This document shows, piece after piece, positions 36,215 through 44,495 of a DNA stretch of 64,000 nt. The stretch's first letter is position 1, and the number at the start of each line of letters is the position of its first letter. The translations under genes were made by a program, and so were the position numbers. The notes beneath the pieces are model-generated. The model had not been told where the DNA came from, searched no databases, and saw nothing but the letters and a program-made list of their open reading frames with translations. Source of the DNA: JAKVAV01 sp047633195 (GTDB lineage Bacteria; Bacteroidota; Bacteroidia; Flavobacteriales_D; Cryomorphaceae); the NCBI GenBank assembly GCA_047633195.1, contig JBLIEU010000006.1, positions 48,158-112,157 of the forward strand, in the 5' to 3' direction.

Positions 36215-37531
36215 ATGCTTCAATTTAAGAAGGTAGCTTTTTACACCTTGGGCTGTAAGCTCAATTTTTCTGAAACCAGCACCATTGCAAGGCAATTGCA
36301 AGATGCAGGTTATGGACGGGTAGCGTTTGAAGACAATCCCGATGTGTTTGTAATCAACACTTGTTCCGTTACGGACAATGCCGACAAGAAGTGCCGATCG
36401 GTAGTGCGTAAGGCGCTCAGAATAAACCCTGATGCCGTAGTAATTGTGATCGGTTGCTACGCACAATTGAAACCCACCGAAATTGCCGAGATACCTGGAG
36501 TTAATCTGGTGCTCGGAGCGGAAGAAAAGTTCAACGCAGCTGAATACTTAGAGCGCGAAGACATTTCTGAAAAAGGAAAAACCGCCGCGAGAGCAATTAA
36601 GCACACCAAAGAGTTCGTTCCTGGATTTTCATCCAATGACCGCACACGGACTTTCCTAAAAGTTCAGGACGGCTGCAATTACTTCTGTGCGTTCTGTACC
36701 ATTCCCTTGGCTCGGGGAAGATCGCGAAGTGAGCCCATTGAGGAAACCTTGAAAGTAGCGCAAGATGCAGCTGCGGCTGGTGCCAAAGAAGTGGTGCTCA
36801 CGGGAGTGAACATCGGTGATTATGGCAACGGAACGGATGAAAGTTTTCTAGACCTCATCAAAGAATTAGAAAAAATAGAGGGAATCGAGCGTTACCGGAT
36901 TTCGAGCATTGAGCCCAATTTGCTCAATGACGAAATCATCGAATTCGTGGCAGCAAGCGAGAAATTTGTTCCTCATTTTCACATTCCGCTGCAGTCGGGA
37001 TCTGACAGAATACTACAGGCCATGCGCCGCCGCTACCGCAGTGATCTCTATCGCGAGAGAGTAGAAAAGATCAAAACATTGATGCCCGATGCTTGCATTG
37101 GCGTCGACGTGATCACAGGATTCCCTGGCGAAACGGAAGAGGAGTTTCAAGTGACCTACGACTTCCTGAAAGACTTGCCCGTAAGCTACCTTCACGCATT
37201 CACCTATTCAGAACGAGCGAATACTACAGCAGTTCGATTGGAAGAGGTAGTGCCGAAAGACGTGCGCTACAAGCGAACTAAAATGCTCCGTGTATTGAGC
37301 CACAAAAAGAAAAAAGCCTTTTATCAAGAACAGATAGGAACGACGAGAGAAGTTTTGGTTGAAGCCGAGGAAGAATCGGGCACAATGAATGGGTTTACCG
37401 AGAACTACGTCAAGGTGAAAATCCCATTCGACGAAAGTCTAATCAACACGATTCAAACTGTATCTCTGAGCGAAATTGATCGAGACGGATTGATGAAGGT
37501 GGAACTTCTAAAAGAATCGATTCATGCTTAA
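36215..37531 (+). CDS. mtaB: tRNA threonylcarbamoyladenosine (t6A37) methylthiotransferase MtaB
   Basis: About 438 residues from ATG 36215; the upstream frame from 36131 crosses the promoter. Radical-SAM methylthiotransferase: N-terminal UPF0004 Cys ligands in YTLGCKLN, NTCSVTDNA and IVIGCYAQLKP, then the 4Fe-4S motif CNYFCAFCTIPLARG, and a C-terminal TRAM-like region. The YTLGCKLN form (not MiaB or RimO) points to MtaB, which makes ms2t6A in tRNAs reading ANN codons. It overlaps the next gene by 8 bp. Confidence 0.92.
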   Translation: MLQFKKVAFYTLGCKLNFSETSTIARQLQDAGYGRVAFEDNPDVFVINTCSVTDNADKKCRSVVRKALRINPDAVVIVIGCYAQLKPTEIAEIPGVNLVLGAEEKFNAAEYLEREDISEKGKTAARAIKHTKEFVPGFSSNDRTRTFLKVQDGCNYFCAFCTIPLARGRSRSEPIEETLKVAQDAAAAGAKEVVLTGVNIGDYGNGTDESFLDLIKELEKIEGIERYRISSIEPNLLNDEIIEFVAASEKFVPHFHIPLQSGSDRILQAMRRRYRSDLYRERVEKIKTLMPDACIGVDVITGFPGETEEEFQVTYDFLKDLPVSYLHAFTYSERANTTAVRLEEVVPKDVRYKRTKMLRVLSHKKKKAFYQEQIGTTREVLVEAEEESGTMNGFTENYVKVKIPFDESLINTIQTVSLSEIDRDGLMKVELLKESIHA

Positions 37532-38306
37532 GGAAATTTTAGATCAAGTAATCGAGATCAGTATTGAAACAGGAAAATTCCTGAAAGACGAACGCAAGAG
37601 CATCAAGACTTCTGAGATTGAGATGAAGAGCGGAAAGAACGACTTGGTCTCCCGCGCCGACAAAGAAGCCGAGCGACGGTTCGTCGATTATCTCCGAAAA
37701 GTATTGCCAGAGGCTGGCTACATAGCCGAAGAAGGCACCGGCGAACGAGCCGAGAAATACAATTGGATTATCGATCCGCTGGACGGAACGACCAATTACC
37801 TTTTTGGAATTCCTTGCTACTGCACGAGCGTGGCACTATGGAAGGAAGGCGAAATTCTAGTAGGTGTCATCTACGATCCCGAACACGATGAGTGCTTCAG
37901 CGCAGCAAAAGGATTGGGGGCTTTCTTGAACGGCGAACCCATGAATGTATCCGCTCAAAAAGACATGCAGCTTTCTCTGCTTGCTACTGGCTTCCCTTAC
38001 GACAACAAAGGCCGTCAGATGGAGTACTTGAACATCTTGGCAAAGATGAATTCCAACTCTCGCGGTATCCGCAGACTCGGAGCAGCTGCGGTAGATATGG
38101 CCTATGTGGCTTGCGGACGACTCGATGGTTTTTACGAATACGGACTCAGCGCTTGGGATGTGGCAGCAGGAGCTTTGATCATTGAAGAAGCAGGTGGAAA
38201 GGTCTCCGATTTTTACGGAAAGGAAGATTACCTATTCGGTAGTACGCTGGTCTGCGACAATGGACTGATTCACCAGGATTTGGTGGATATGGTGAAAGAA
38301 TGGTAG
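37524..38306 (+). CDS. Inositol monophosphatase family protein (SuhB-like)
   Basis: 260 residues. Li-sensitive Mg-dependent phosphatase fold with the metal-binding motifs AEEGTGE, WIIDPLDGTTNYLFGIP and the C-terminal YGLSAWDVAAGALIIEEAGG. The family hydrolyses inositol monophosphate, fructose bisphosphate or PAP. Which one applies cannot be read from these motifs; SuhB-type is the most likely. Translationally coupled to mtaB (8-bp overlap) and convergent with the symporter gene. Confidence 0.9.
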   Translation: MLKEILDQVIEISIETGKFLKDERKSIKTSEIEMKSGKNDLVSRADKEAERRFVDYLRKVLPEAGYIAEEGTGERAEKYNWIIDPLDGTTNYLFGIPCYCTSVALWKEGEILVGVIYDPEHDECFSAAKGLGAFLNGEPMNVSAQKDMQLSLLATGFPYDNKGRQMEYLNILAKMNSNSRGIRRLGAAAVDMAYVACGRLDGFYEYGLSAWDVAAGALIIEEAGGKVSDFYGKEDYLFGSTLVCDNGLIHQDLVDMVKEW

Positions 38307-38328
38307 GGTCATCTTCTTCCCCCTTGAT

Positions 38329-39795
38329 TCAGACACCGAGTTTCCTCGCCCTCAAACTACTCAACCACAATCCAAAATAATTAATGGCTCCGTTGATTAG
38401 GAGAATTTCAAACCCGATTTCGTAGCCATTGAAAAGTTCGGCAGAATTGTAATCAAGGACAAAGGACAAAATAGGAGAAGCTACCGCAATGTATGGCACT
38501 TCACGATCTCGGACAGGCAACTTGGTAAACAGTCCAAAAGCATAAAGACCCAAGAGTGGACCGTAGGTATACCCCGCTGCGGTAAAGAGCTGCGCGATCA
38601 CCGAATCATTATTAATGACTCGGAAGATGAGAATAACCCCGATGAGAACCAGTGACATCACAATGTGAACCTGTTGTCTTTTTCGCTTAGCGGTTTTCTC
38701 ATCGAGTTTGTCCACTTCCAAAATGTCGAGGGAATAAGAAGTGGTAAGCGCAGTCAAAGCAGAATCGGCGCTGGAATAAGCTGCGGCTATCAGTCCAAGC
38801 ACGAAGAGAATCCCAACGGCTGGACCGAGGTATCCTTCTACTGCAAGCAAGGGGTAGAGTTGATCGGTTTGCTCTGGAATGGACAATCCGTTTTCATGAC
38901 TATAAATGAACAGCAAAGCTCCGAGCGTGAGAAAAACCAAATTGACCGCGACGAGCACTATGCTAAAAGAGATCATATTCTTTTGGGCGTCGCGAAGATT
39001 TCGGCAACTCAAGTTCTTCTGCATCATGTCCTGATCGAGACCCGTCATGGTGATGGTGATGAACATTCCAGCTAGGAATCTCTTCACGAAATGTCGTGAG
39101 TCATTTATGTCGTCAAAAAAGAAAATACGGCTGTATTCGCTATCTCTTACTTTCTCTACCAAACCTGCCGCATCCAATCCCAAAGAACTCGAAATAGAAT
39201 AGACGCTTATTCCAACTGCGAGAAGCATAAATGCTGTCTGCAAAGTATCCGTCCAAATAATGGTCTTGATGCCACCTCTGAATGTGTAAAGCCAAATGAG
39301 AAATACGGTAATAAAGACCGTCACAGCGAATGGCACTTCCATACCAATTCGGTCGAAAACGGCCAATTGCAAAACCATTGCCACGAGGTAAAGCCGAAAT
39401 GCTGCTCCAATAATTCGCGAAAGCAAGAAATATGAGGCCCCCGTTTTATAGGAATATCTACCAAAGCGATCGCGCAGGTAGGTATAGATACTCGTGAGCT
39501 GGAGTCGGTAATAAAGTGGAAGGAGTACAAAGGCAATTACAAAGTATCCGGGCACATAGCCCAGAACCATTTGCATGTAAGAAAACTGCGAATCCCCTAC
39601 CCAACCAGGAACTGAGATGAAAGTCACTCCACTCAAGGAAGCTCCAATCATACCGAAAGCCACTACATACCATGGCGAGTCTCGGTTTCCCACAAAGAAA
39701 CCGTCGTTATCCGCCTTCTTGCCAGTAATTCTGGCAATAAGAATGAGCACGAGAAAATACCCCGCTATGAGAAGAATGATGCTGGTTGGCGACAT
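38329..39795 (-). CDS. Sodium:solute symporter family transporter
   Basis: About 488 residues from ATG 39795 (MSPTSIILLIAGYFLVLIL); an upstream TTG at 39813 is less likely. About 13 membrane spans. SSS family features: GMIGASLSGVTFISVPGWVG near the start, the GGIKTIIWTDTLQ motif, and GLIAAAYSSADSALTALTTS with conserved Ser residues of the Na+ site. Substrate cannot be told. Symporters of this Bacteroidota group are often called SLC5-like and may carry sugars, amino acids or carboxylates. Single gene, convergent with the phosphatase. Confidence 0.92.
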   Translation of the reverse strand: MSPTSIILLIAGYFLVLILIARITGKKADNDGFFVGNRDSPWYVVAFGMIGASLSGVTFISVPGWVGDSQFSYMQMVLGYVPGYFVIAFVLLPLYYRLQLTSIYTYLRDRFGRYSYKTGASYFLLSRIIGAAFRLYLVAMVLQLAVFDRIGMEVPFAVTVFITVFLIWLYTFRGGIKTIIWTDTLQTAFMLLAVGISVYSISSSLGLDAAGLVEKVRDSEYSRIFFFDDINDSRHFVKRFLAGMFITITMTGLDQDMMQKNLSCRNLRDAQKNMISFSIVLVAVNLVFLTLGALLFIYSHENGLSIPEQTDQLYPLLAVEGYLGPAVGILFVLGLIAAAYSSADSALTALTTSYSLDILEVDKLDEKTAKRKRQQVHIVMSLVLIGVILIFRVINNDSVIAQLFTAAGYTYGPLLGLYAFGLFTKLPVRDREVPYIAVASPILSFVLDYNSAELFNGYEIGFEILLINGAINYFGLWLSSLRARKLGV

Positions 39796-39868
39796 GTGGT
39801 CAAATAACGCCAAAAGATCATTTCACCTTTCGTGAAATCAGCAGAGTTTCAAGACTTGGGTTGTTGAT

Positions 39869-41524
39869 TTACTGAATTAAGAGTTTAGAGGTAGCAAGTT
39901 GCTGGTCTTCGCCCCTTATACTCAAGAGGTAAAGTCCATTACTTAGAACAGGCATTGACTGAATTCTAGCCTGACCGTCGTATGCGCTAAGGAGGCGGTT
40001 CATCACACGCTTTCCAGTGATATCGTAAACTTCTAGTGTGACTTGTGCGCCAAATTCTTCGGGCACCCTAAAGTTGAGTGTCTCGCCATCTGTCAAAGGG
40101 TTTGGATAAATTGTCAAATCATTCTTTCCAATTGCTAAATCTCTAGTGCTGGTAATATCTTGCAATTCCTGCAAGGCCAATTCAAAATCGGGAATCCCGT
40201 AACCTAGGCTATCATTCGGGTTTTGGTAGAGATGGGCGCTTTGTTCGATCGCTTCAAATACTTCTTGCGCCGTGGCCTGCGGAACAGCTTGCCAAAGGCT
40301 AGCCGACATTCCTGCAATAACAGGTGAAGAAAAAGAAGTCCCATTGGCAGTCCTTATTCCATCACCGAGATTGGCCATAACAGTCGCTTGGCCTTGAGCT
40401 ACAATATTGGGCTTCACAGCTCCATCAGCGCGAGGACCTCTAGAACTGAAAGAGGCTATTGTTTCATCTGGTCGCACTGCTCCAACTGCCAAAACATTAT
40501 CCCCGTCGGCAGGAGCACTGATGTAGTACCAAGGTGAATTTCCTGAATTCCCCGCCGAAGTAACAATTAGCATTCCCTTGCTAGCGGCAATGTTAGATGC
40601 GCGCGTGATTAGAGTTGAATTGCCATCGAGTACTTCATAGGAGTGATTTTCGTTTTCCAAATCAAAAAGCGTGTAACCGAGGCTCGTATTGATCACATCT
40701 ATTCCCACACTATCGGCATATTCAGCTGCAACTGCCCAATTGGCCTCCTCTATTCTTCGCTCTACGTCAACGTCTTCGGTGATGCAAAGCAAGTACGAAG
40801 CATCTGGTGCTGTTCCAATCAAGCTGTCCTCGAGAAAGCCCGCCATGGTGGACAAAACGTAAGATCCGTGGGTGCTTCTTTGATAAACATCATCATTTCC
40901 ATCAACAAAATTTTTCGTACCTAATACTCGATCACTGTTCATGAGATTCTGAAGTGATAAATCTTGGAGTGCAAATGAAAACCCTCCATCAAAAACGCCA
41001 ATCCAAACTCCCTCTCCAGCATAGCCGGCTTCGTGCAATGGAATTCCATTGATCATGTTGATTTGATTAAAGGAAGGGCCATAGGAATAATTGTTCTTAG
41101 GAAATGAAATGACCTCATCCGTCGGAAATTCGATGGACTGATCATCTTTGATAACCTGACTAATTTGTGTGCCAATGACTTCGTCCAGCTCAAGAATCAA
41201 ATCAATCACTTCAGGATCTTCAGTCTCAATGAGAATAGCATTGAACCATTTTAAGGAATAAATAACTTCCAAATCTCCCAAATCTCTTACTTGATTTATG
41301 TACTCGGGATTTACGGGAAGGTCTTCTTCTGTAATCAGTATACTTTGATTCATGCGTCGCATGATGGCTCTCTCAGATAGAAAAGCCTCTGGTTGTTCTA
41401 TAGAATACGGTGTACCTATTTTATCTCCGAAGAATACTAAGTATCTGTTTTCCCCAACCTGAGAAAAAGCATTGGATACCAGACAACACAAAACACCGAG
41501 AATGAATAATCTAATTGACACCAT
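39869..41524 (-). CDS. Secreted subtilisin-family (S8) serine protease with T9SS sorting domain
   Basis: 551 residues with a signal peptide. Catalytic triad: Asp179 in IGVFDGGF, His219 in STHGSYVL, Ser397 in GTSFSSPVIAG; the oxyanion Asn is in TSAGNSG. An inhibitor-like prodomain occupies about residues 25-130. The C-terminal 80 residues are a type A T9SS domain (LTIYPNPLTDGETLNFRV). A surface or secreted protease. It overlaps the upstream lipoprotein gene by 14 bp and is the last gene in a four-gene minus-strand operon headed by a glycosyltransferase. Confidence 0.93.
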   Translation of the reverse strand: MVSIRLFILGVLCCLVSNAFSQVGENRYLVFFGDKIGTPYSIEQPEAFLSERAIMRRMNQSILITEEDLPVNPEYINQVRDLGDLEVIYSLKWFNAILIETEDPEVIDLILELDEVIGTQISQVIKDDQSIEFPTDEVISFPKNNYSYGPSFNQINMINGIPLHEAGYAGEGVWIGVFDGGFSFALQDLSLQNLMNSDRVLGTKNFVDGNDDVYQRSTHGSYVLSTMAGFLEDSLIGTAPDASYLLCITEDVDVERRIEEANWAVAAEYADSVGIDVINTSLGYTLFDLENENHSYEVLDGNSTLITRASNIAASKGMLIVTSAGNSGNSPWYYISAPADGDNVLAVGAVRPDETIASFSSRGPRADGAVKPNIVAQGQATVMANLGDGIRTANGTSFSSPVIAGMSASLWQAVPQATAQEVFEAIEQSAHLYQNPNDSLGYGIPDFELALQELQDITSTRDLAIGKNDLTIYPNPLTDGETLNFRVPEEFGAQVTLEVYDITGKRVMNRLLSAYDGQARIQSMPVLSNGLYLLSIRGEDQQLATSKLLIQ

Positions 41525-42218
41525 AATCTATTATTTCCCATTTAAATTCATGTCCCAAGCGAATGTTCTCCGCAATGGGTTCGTTGACAAAATTGAGTTG
41601 CGTTGTTAAATCCCGCTCGTAGCGCTTGATCAACCCAACACCCTCCGCGTATATCTCAAAAGCCAATTCATCGTCAATCAAATTCTTATTGTCTCTCTGC
41701 AAAACCTTTATTGTTTTCGGAAATAGGAAGTCTTCCGTTTCCCTTTCTACAAAGAGGCTGTCGTAAAATGTAGGCCACTCGTCATTTGCATTCAACGCAT
41801 TCAAATTCCACATTGCTGATTCCCTTACGGGAAAAGCCAATTTAATGTACCGCACATTCTCCTCTACTTTTTCTGCATTTTGCGCAGTCCTTTTAGCGAA
41901 CCAGACGTCTACCAAATTCCAGTCTTCCGACAATGTATTCCTTTTATATCTAACAATTCTCAGAGACGGCTCGTCCTGCGCATCCAAAATATCTGACTCT
42001 ATTTCTTCGCGGATAAAATAAGAGGTGGTATCGTGAATGCCTTCAATGTTTGGGTTGGGTTGGTCATGCCAAATGCTGTCGGCACGGTACTCCACAAAAG
42101 TTCCAACTTCAATGGGGAAGTAATCATAACCCAAATTCAGGGTCAATTCGTCCGTTTCGTCCTCACTGCATGCACCGAAAATAAAAGAAGCGAAAATGAT
42201 GTAGAAAAGTTTCCTCAT
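41511..42218 (-). CDS. Hypothetical lipoprotein
   Basis: 235 residues with lipoprotein signal MRKLFYIIFASFIFGAC. The mature part is acidic and beta-rich (YDYFPIEVGTFVEYRADSI, IRLGHEFKWEIID). No family recognised; similar small lipoproteins occur beside T9SS proteases in Bacteroidota. It ends inside the subtilase gene (14-bp overlap) and starts 21 bp after the MORN-repeat gene. Confidence 0.75.
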   Translation of the reverse strand: MRKLFYIIFASFIFGACSEDETDELTLNLGYDYFPIEVGTFVEYRADSIWHDQPNPNIEGIHDTTSYFIREEIESDILDAQDEPSLRIVRYKRNTLSEDWNLVDVWFAKRTAQNAEKVEENVRYIKLAFPVRESAMWNLNALNANDEWPTFYDSLFVERETEDFLFPKTIKVLQRDNKNLIDDELAFEIYAEGVGLIKRYERDLTTQLNFVNEPIAENIRLGHEFKWEIIDYGVN

Positions 42219-42239
42219 TGTTTCTGGGATAAATACAAG

Positions 42240-43220
42240 TTAATCAACTATTTCCCCCATTTCGTAGGTGGCTTTCTTCTTTACTGATCCATCCTCGCCG
42301 TAGGTAATTATCTCACCATGTAGCTTTCCCTCCTTGAAAATTCCCTCGCGACGAAGCTGAGTGCCATGAAGCTTCTGAATCGGATACCGATTTCCAGCTT
42401 CATCGATCCGCTCTTCATTTTTCCACTCGCCTTTGTCAAACCACTCTTTAAAGGCTCCTTGACGCTTTCCATTTCGGTAAGTGTATTCCGACCTTTTTAT
42501 GTCATTGGGCCAAAACAGCTCGAAGGTTCCATTCTTGGGAAATTCTTCTTCTATCTCATCATCGCGGTAAACGTATATAATGTGCACCGAACCGTCTTCA
42601 TTGAAAATATACCAAGAGCTTTCTTTCTTACCATCGCTGTATTTCCCCTCTTTTAGTTTTATCCCATCGAGATTGTAAGTGGTGTACTGTCCATCGTATT
42701 TCACTCCGTTTATCACGCTGGCTTTTAGCTTCGGATTTCCATTGTTAAAATACTGTTCCCATGCTCCGTTTTTTACATCACCCTTGAACATGATTCGTTC
42801 TGAGATACTCCCATCTTCGTAGTATATTTCAGTAGACCCTTCCTTTTCGCCATTCTGATAAGACTCCTTTGAGGTGAGGCTGCCCTCTTCAGAATAGAAT
42901 GTCCAGACACTATCTCGTTCTTGATCGATGTATCTCCCTTCAGCCATCCTAACTTCGATTTCAGGATAATACAAAGTCGCGTAATTCTCACTCGAATTCC
43001 TGTATTCAATTACGGCTTGCAAAATGCCATCGTCGTAAAAGCGCTCAAACGTTCCTATGGGTTCTCCATGACTGAATTCACCTCGGTATTGGATCTCTCC
43101 GTTTTCGTATCGTTTCTCCCAAGGGCCATGGTTCTTGCCATCACTATCGGTTTGATTGATTTGACCGATCAAAGGCTGAAACAAACACATAAAAAAGAAC
43201 AAAAAGATAACCCTATTCAT
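42240..43220 (-). CDS. MORN/YwqK-type repeat protein, exported
   Basis: About 326 residues from ATG 43220, giving a signal peptide (MNRVIFLFFFMCLFQPLIG). It is built of repeated units of about 22 residues of the form NGxxxGxxxxYxxDGxL, seen in GPWEKRYENGEIQYRGEF, GEPIGTFERFYDDG, GAWEQYFNNGNPKLKAS and GAFKEWFDKGE. These are MORN/YwqK repeats, forming an elongated beta structure; in Bacteroidota such proteins are exported and of unknown role. Some databases call them antitoxins, but no toxin gene is next to it. Ends 21 bp before the lipoprotein gene; starts 7 bp after the glycosyltransferase. Confidence 0.85.
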   Translation of the reverse strand: MNRVIFLFFFMCLFQPLIGQINQTDSDGKNHGPWEKRYENGEIQYRGEFSHGEPIGTFERFYDDGILQAVIEYRNSSENYATLYYPEIEVRMAEGRYIDQERDSVWTFYSEEGSLTSKESYQNGEKEGSTEIYYEDGSISERIMFKGDVKNGAWEQYFNNGNPKLKASVINGVKYDGQYTTYNLDGIKLKEGKYSDGKKESSWYIFNEDGSVHIIYVYRDDEIEEEFPKNGTFELFWPNDIKRSEYTYRNGKRQGAFKEWFDKGEWKNEERIDEAGNRYPIQKLHGTQLRREGIFKEGKLHGEIITYGEDGSVKKKATYEMGEIVD

Positions 43221-43227
43221 AGCCAGA

Positions 43228-44373
43228 CTAGTTCCTGATTTGATTAACAAACGATAAAAACTCATGTTTGAAATGACTCCATGAAAACCGTTCTTTCTCA
43301 ACTGCGACGTTCTTTTCAAACTCTTCTTCCAAGTCATTTTGAAAAAAACGGGCCAAAGATTCAGCTATTGCATCAGGCTGTGGATCTACGACGAATCCCG
43401 CTTTGCCGTTAGGAACGATTTCTGAGAGGCCGCCGACGTCAGTCACGAGCATTGGACGCTCAAAATGATAGGCTATTTGTGTTACCCCACTTTGTGTTGC
43501 CGACCTATAGGTCTGAGCAACAAGAGCAGCAGCACAGAAGTAATTTTTCACCTCAGCTTCGGGGATATACTCATTTCGGAACACCATTGATTCCTCAATT
43601 TGCAAAGATTTGGCCAGCTCGAAATAAGTGGAACTGTCATCGTAAAACTCTCCTGCTACAATGAGTTTGACTTTTTTGCTTTTCAGACCTGACTTGGCAA
43701 ATCCCTCCATCAATAAGTCGAGCCCTTTGTATTTCCTCACAAATCCAAAGAACAGGATGTATCGAAAGTCAGGATTCAGATTCAATTCCTTTATTGCCTG
43801 AATTTTTGAGACTTTCTCGCCAAAAAAGTCATAGAGTGGATGCGGGCTAGTGGCAACTGGTCTACCTGGAGCCAATCGGTTTATATCCTCTCCAACACTC
43901 TTTGAGAGCGTAAAAAAAGCATCGCAATTTTTGAAGAAATAGCGTGAGAGGATTTTATCGGCTGGTCTCGCCTCGTGTGGCAGAGCGTTATCAACCAATC
44001 CAATTACCATCACTCCTCTCTTGCGTAATATCCGTGCAATTGTGCCGAGAGCAGGACCCATGAACGGAATCCAGAAACGTATGACAACGACAGTTGGCTT
44101 CCAGAAGGATATAACCTTGGCTGCCTTTTTCCACGAAAGTGGGTTAATGCTGCTGATCAAGGGATATATTTCCAAATCACGGGGTGGATCACTTTCTGCT
44201 GTCTGTGTTTTTCCTGGAAACAGAAACGAAGGGTACTGCATGTAAAAACTAACGATTTTTAAGTCGTATCCATCCGCTGCCAAAGTATTTGCAAAAGACT
44301 CATTAAAGTGAGCTATTCCGCCCCTAAGCGGATAAGCGGGTCCCACTAAAACTATCGTTTCTTTTGCTAGCAC
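43228..44373 (-). CDS. Glycosyltransferase, GT4/GT1-like family
   Basis: 381 residues, GTG start at 44373 (no closer ATG; VLVGPAYPLRGGIAHFNESF is the N-terminal glycine-rich nucleotide-sugar loop). GT-B fold with the C-terminal Rossmann domain (YILFFGFVRKYKGLDLLMEG, and SGVTQIAYHFERPMLVTDVGG with the ExxxxxG-like PNGKAGFVVDP end). It probably adds a sugar to a surface polysaccharide, lipid or a secreted protein; the acceptor is unknown. First gene of the operon with the MORN protein, a lipoprotein and the subtilase. Confidence 0.87.
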   Translation of the reverse strand: MLAKETIVLVGPAYPLRGGIAHFNESFANTLAADGYDLKIVSFYMQYPSFLFPGKTQTAESDPPRDLEIYPLISSINPLSWKKAAKVISFWKPTVVVIRFWIPFMGPALGTIARILRKRGVMVIGLVDNALPHEARPADKILSRYFFKNCDAFFTLSKSVGEDINRLAPGRPVATSPHPLYDFFGEKVSKIQAIKELNLNPDFRYILFFGFVRKYKGLDLLMEGFAKSGLKSKKVKLIVAGEFYDDSSTYFELAKSLQIEESMVFRNEYIPEAEVKNYFCAAALVAQTYRSATQSGVTQIAYHFERPMLVTDVGGLSEIVPNGKAGFVVDPQPDAIAESLARFFQNDLEEEFEKNVAVEKERFSWSHFKHEFLSFVNQIRN

Positions 44374-44452
44374 AGCGTAAAGTTAAGTATTGCCTCAGCC
44401 ACTTGAATACGTGTGATTCATTAATGTGAAAAGAAAAATGTGTAAAATAAAA

Positions 44453-44476
44453 AACCCCGATCATACGATCGGGGTT
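44453..44476 (-). terminator. Strong intrinsic terminator for the CRTAC1-like gene
   Basis: AACCCCGATC (44453-44462) pairs with GATCGGGGTT (44467-44476) around ATAC. On the minus strand the hairpin is followed by TTTTTTATTTT. It lies 20 bp beyond the stop of the FG-GAP/ASPIC gene. Confidence 0.85.
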
Positions 44477-44495
44477 CCAATAAAAAGCGATGTGA

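Noticed and set aside
42240..43220. Toxin-antitoxin module based on YwqK-like repeats
   Set aside because: No toxin gene adjacent and a clear signal peptide; the antitoxin label is a database carry-over.
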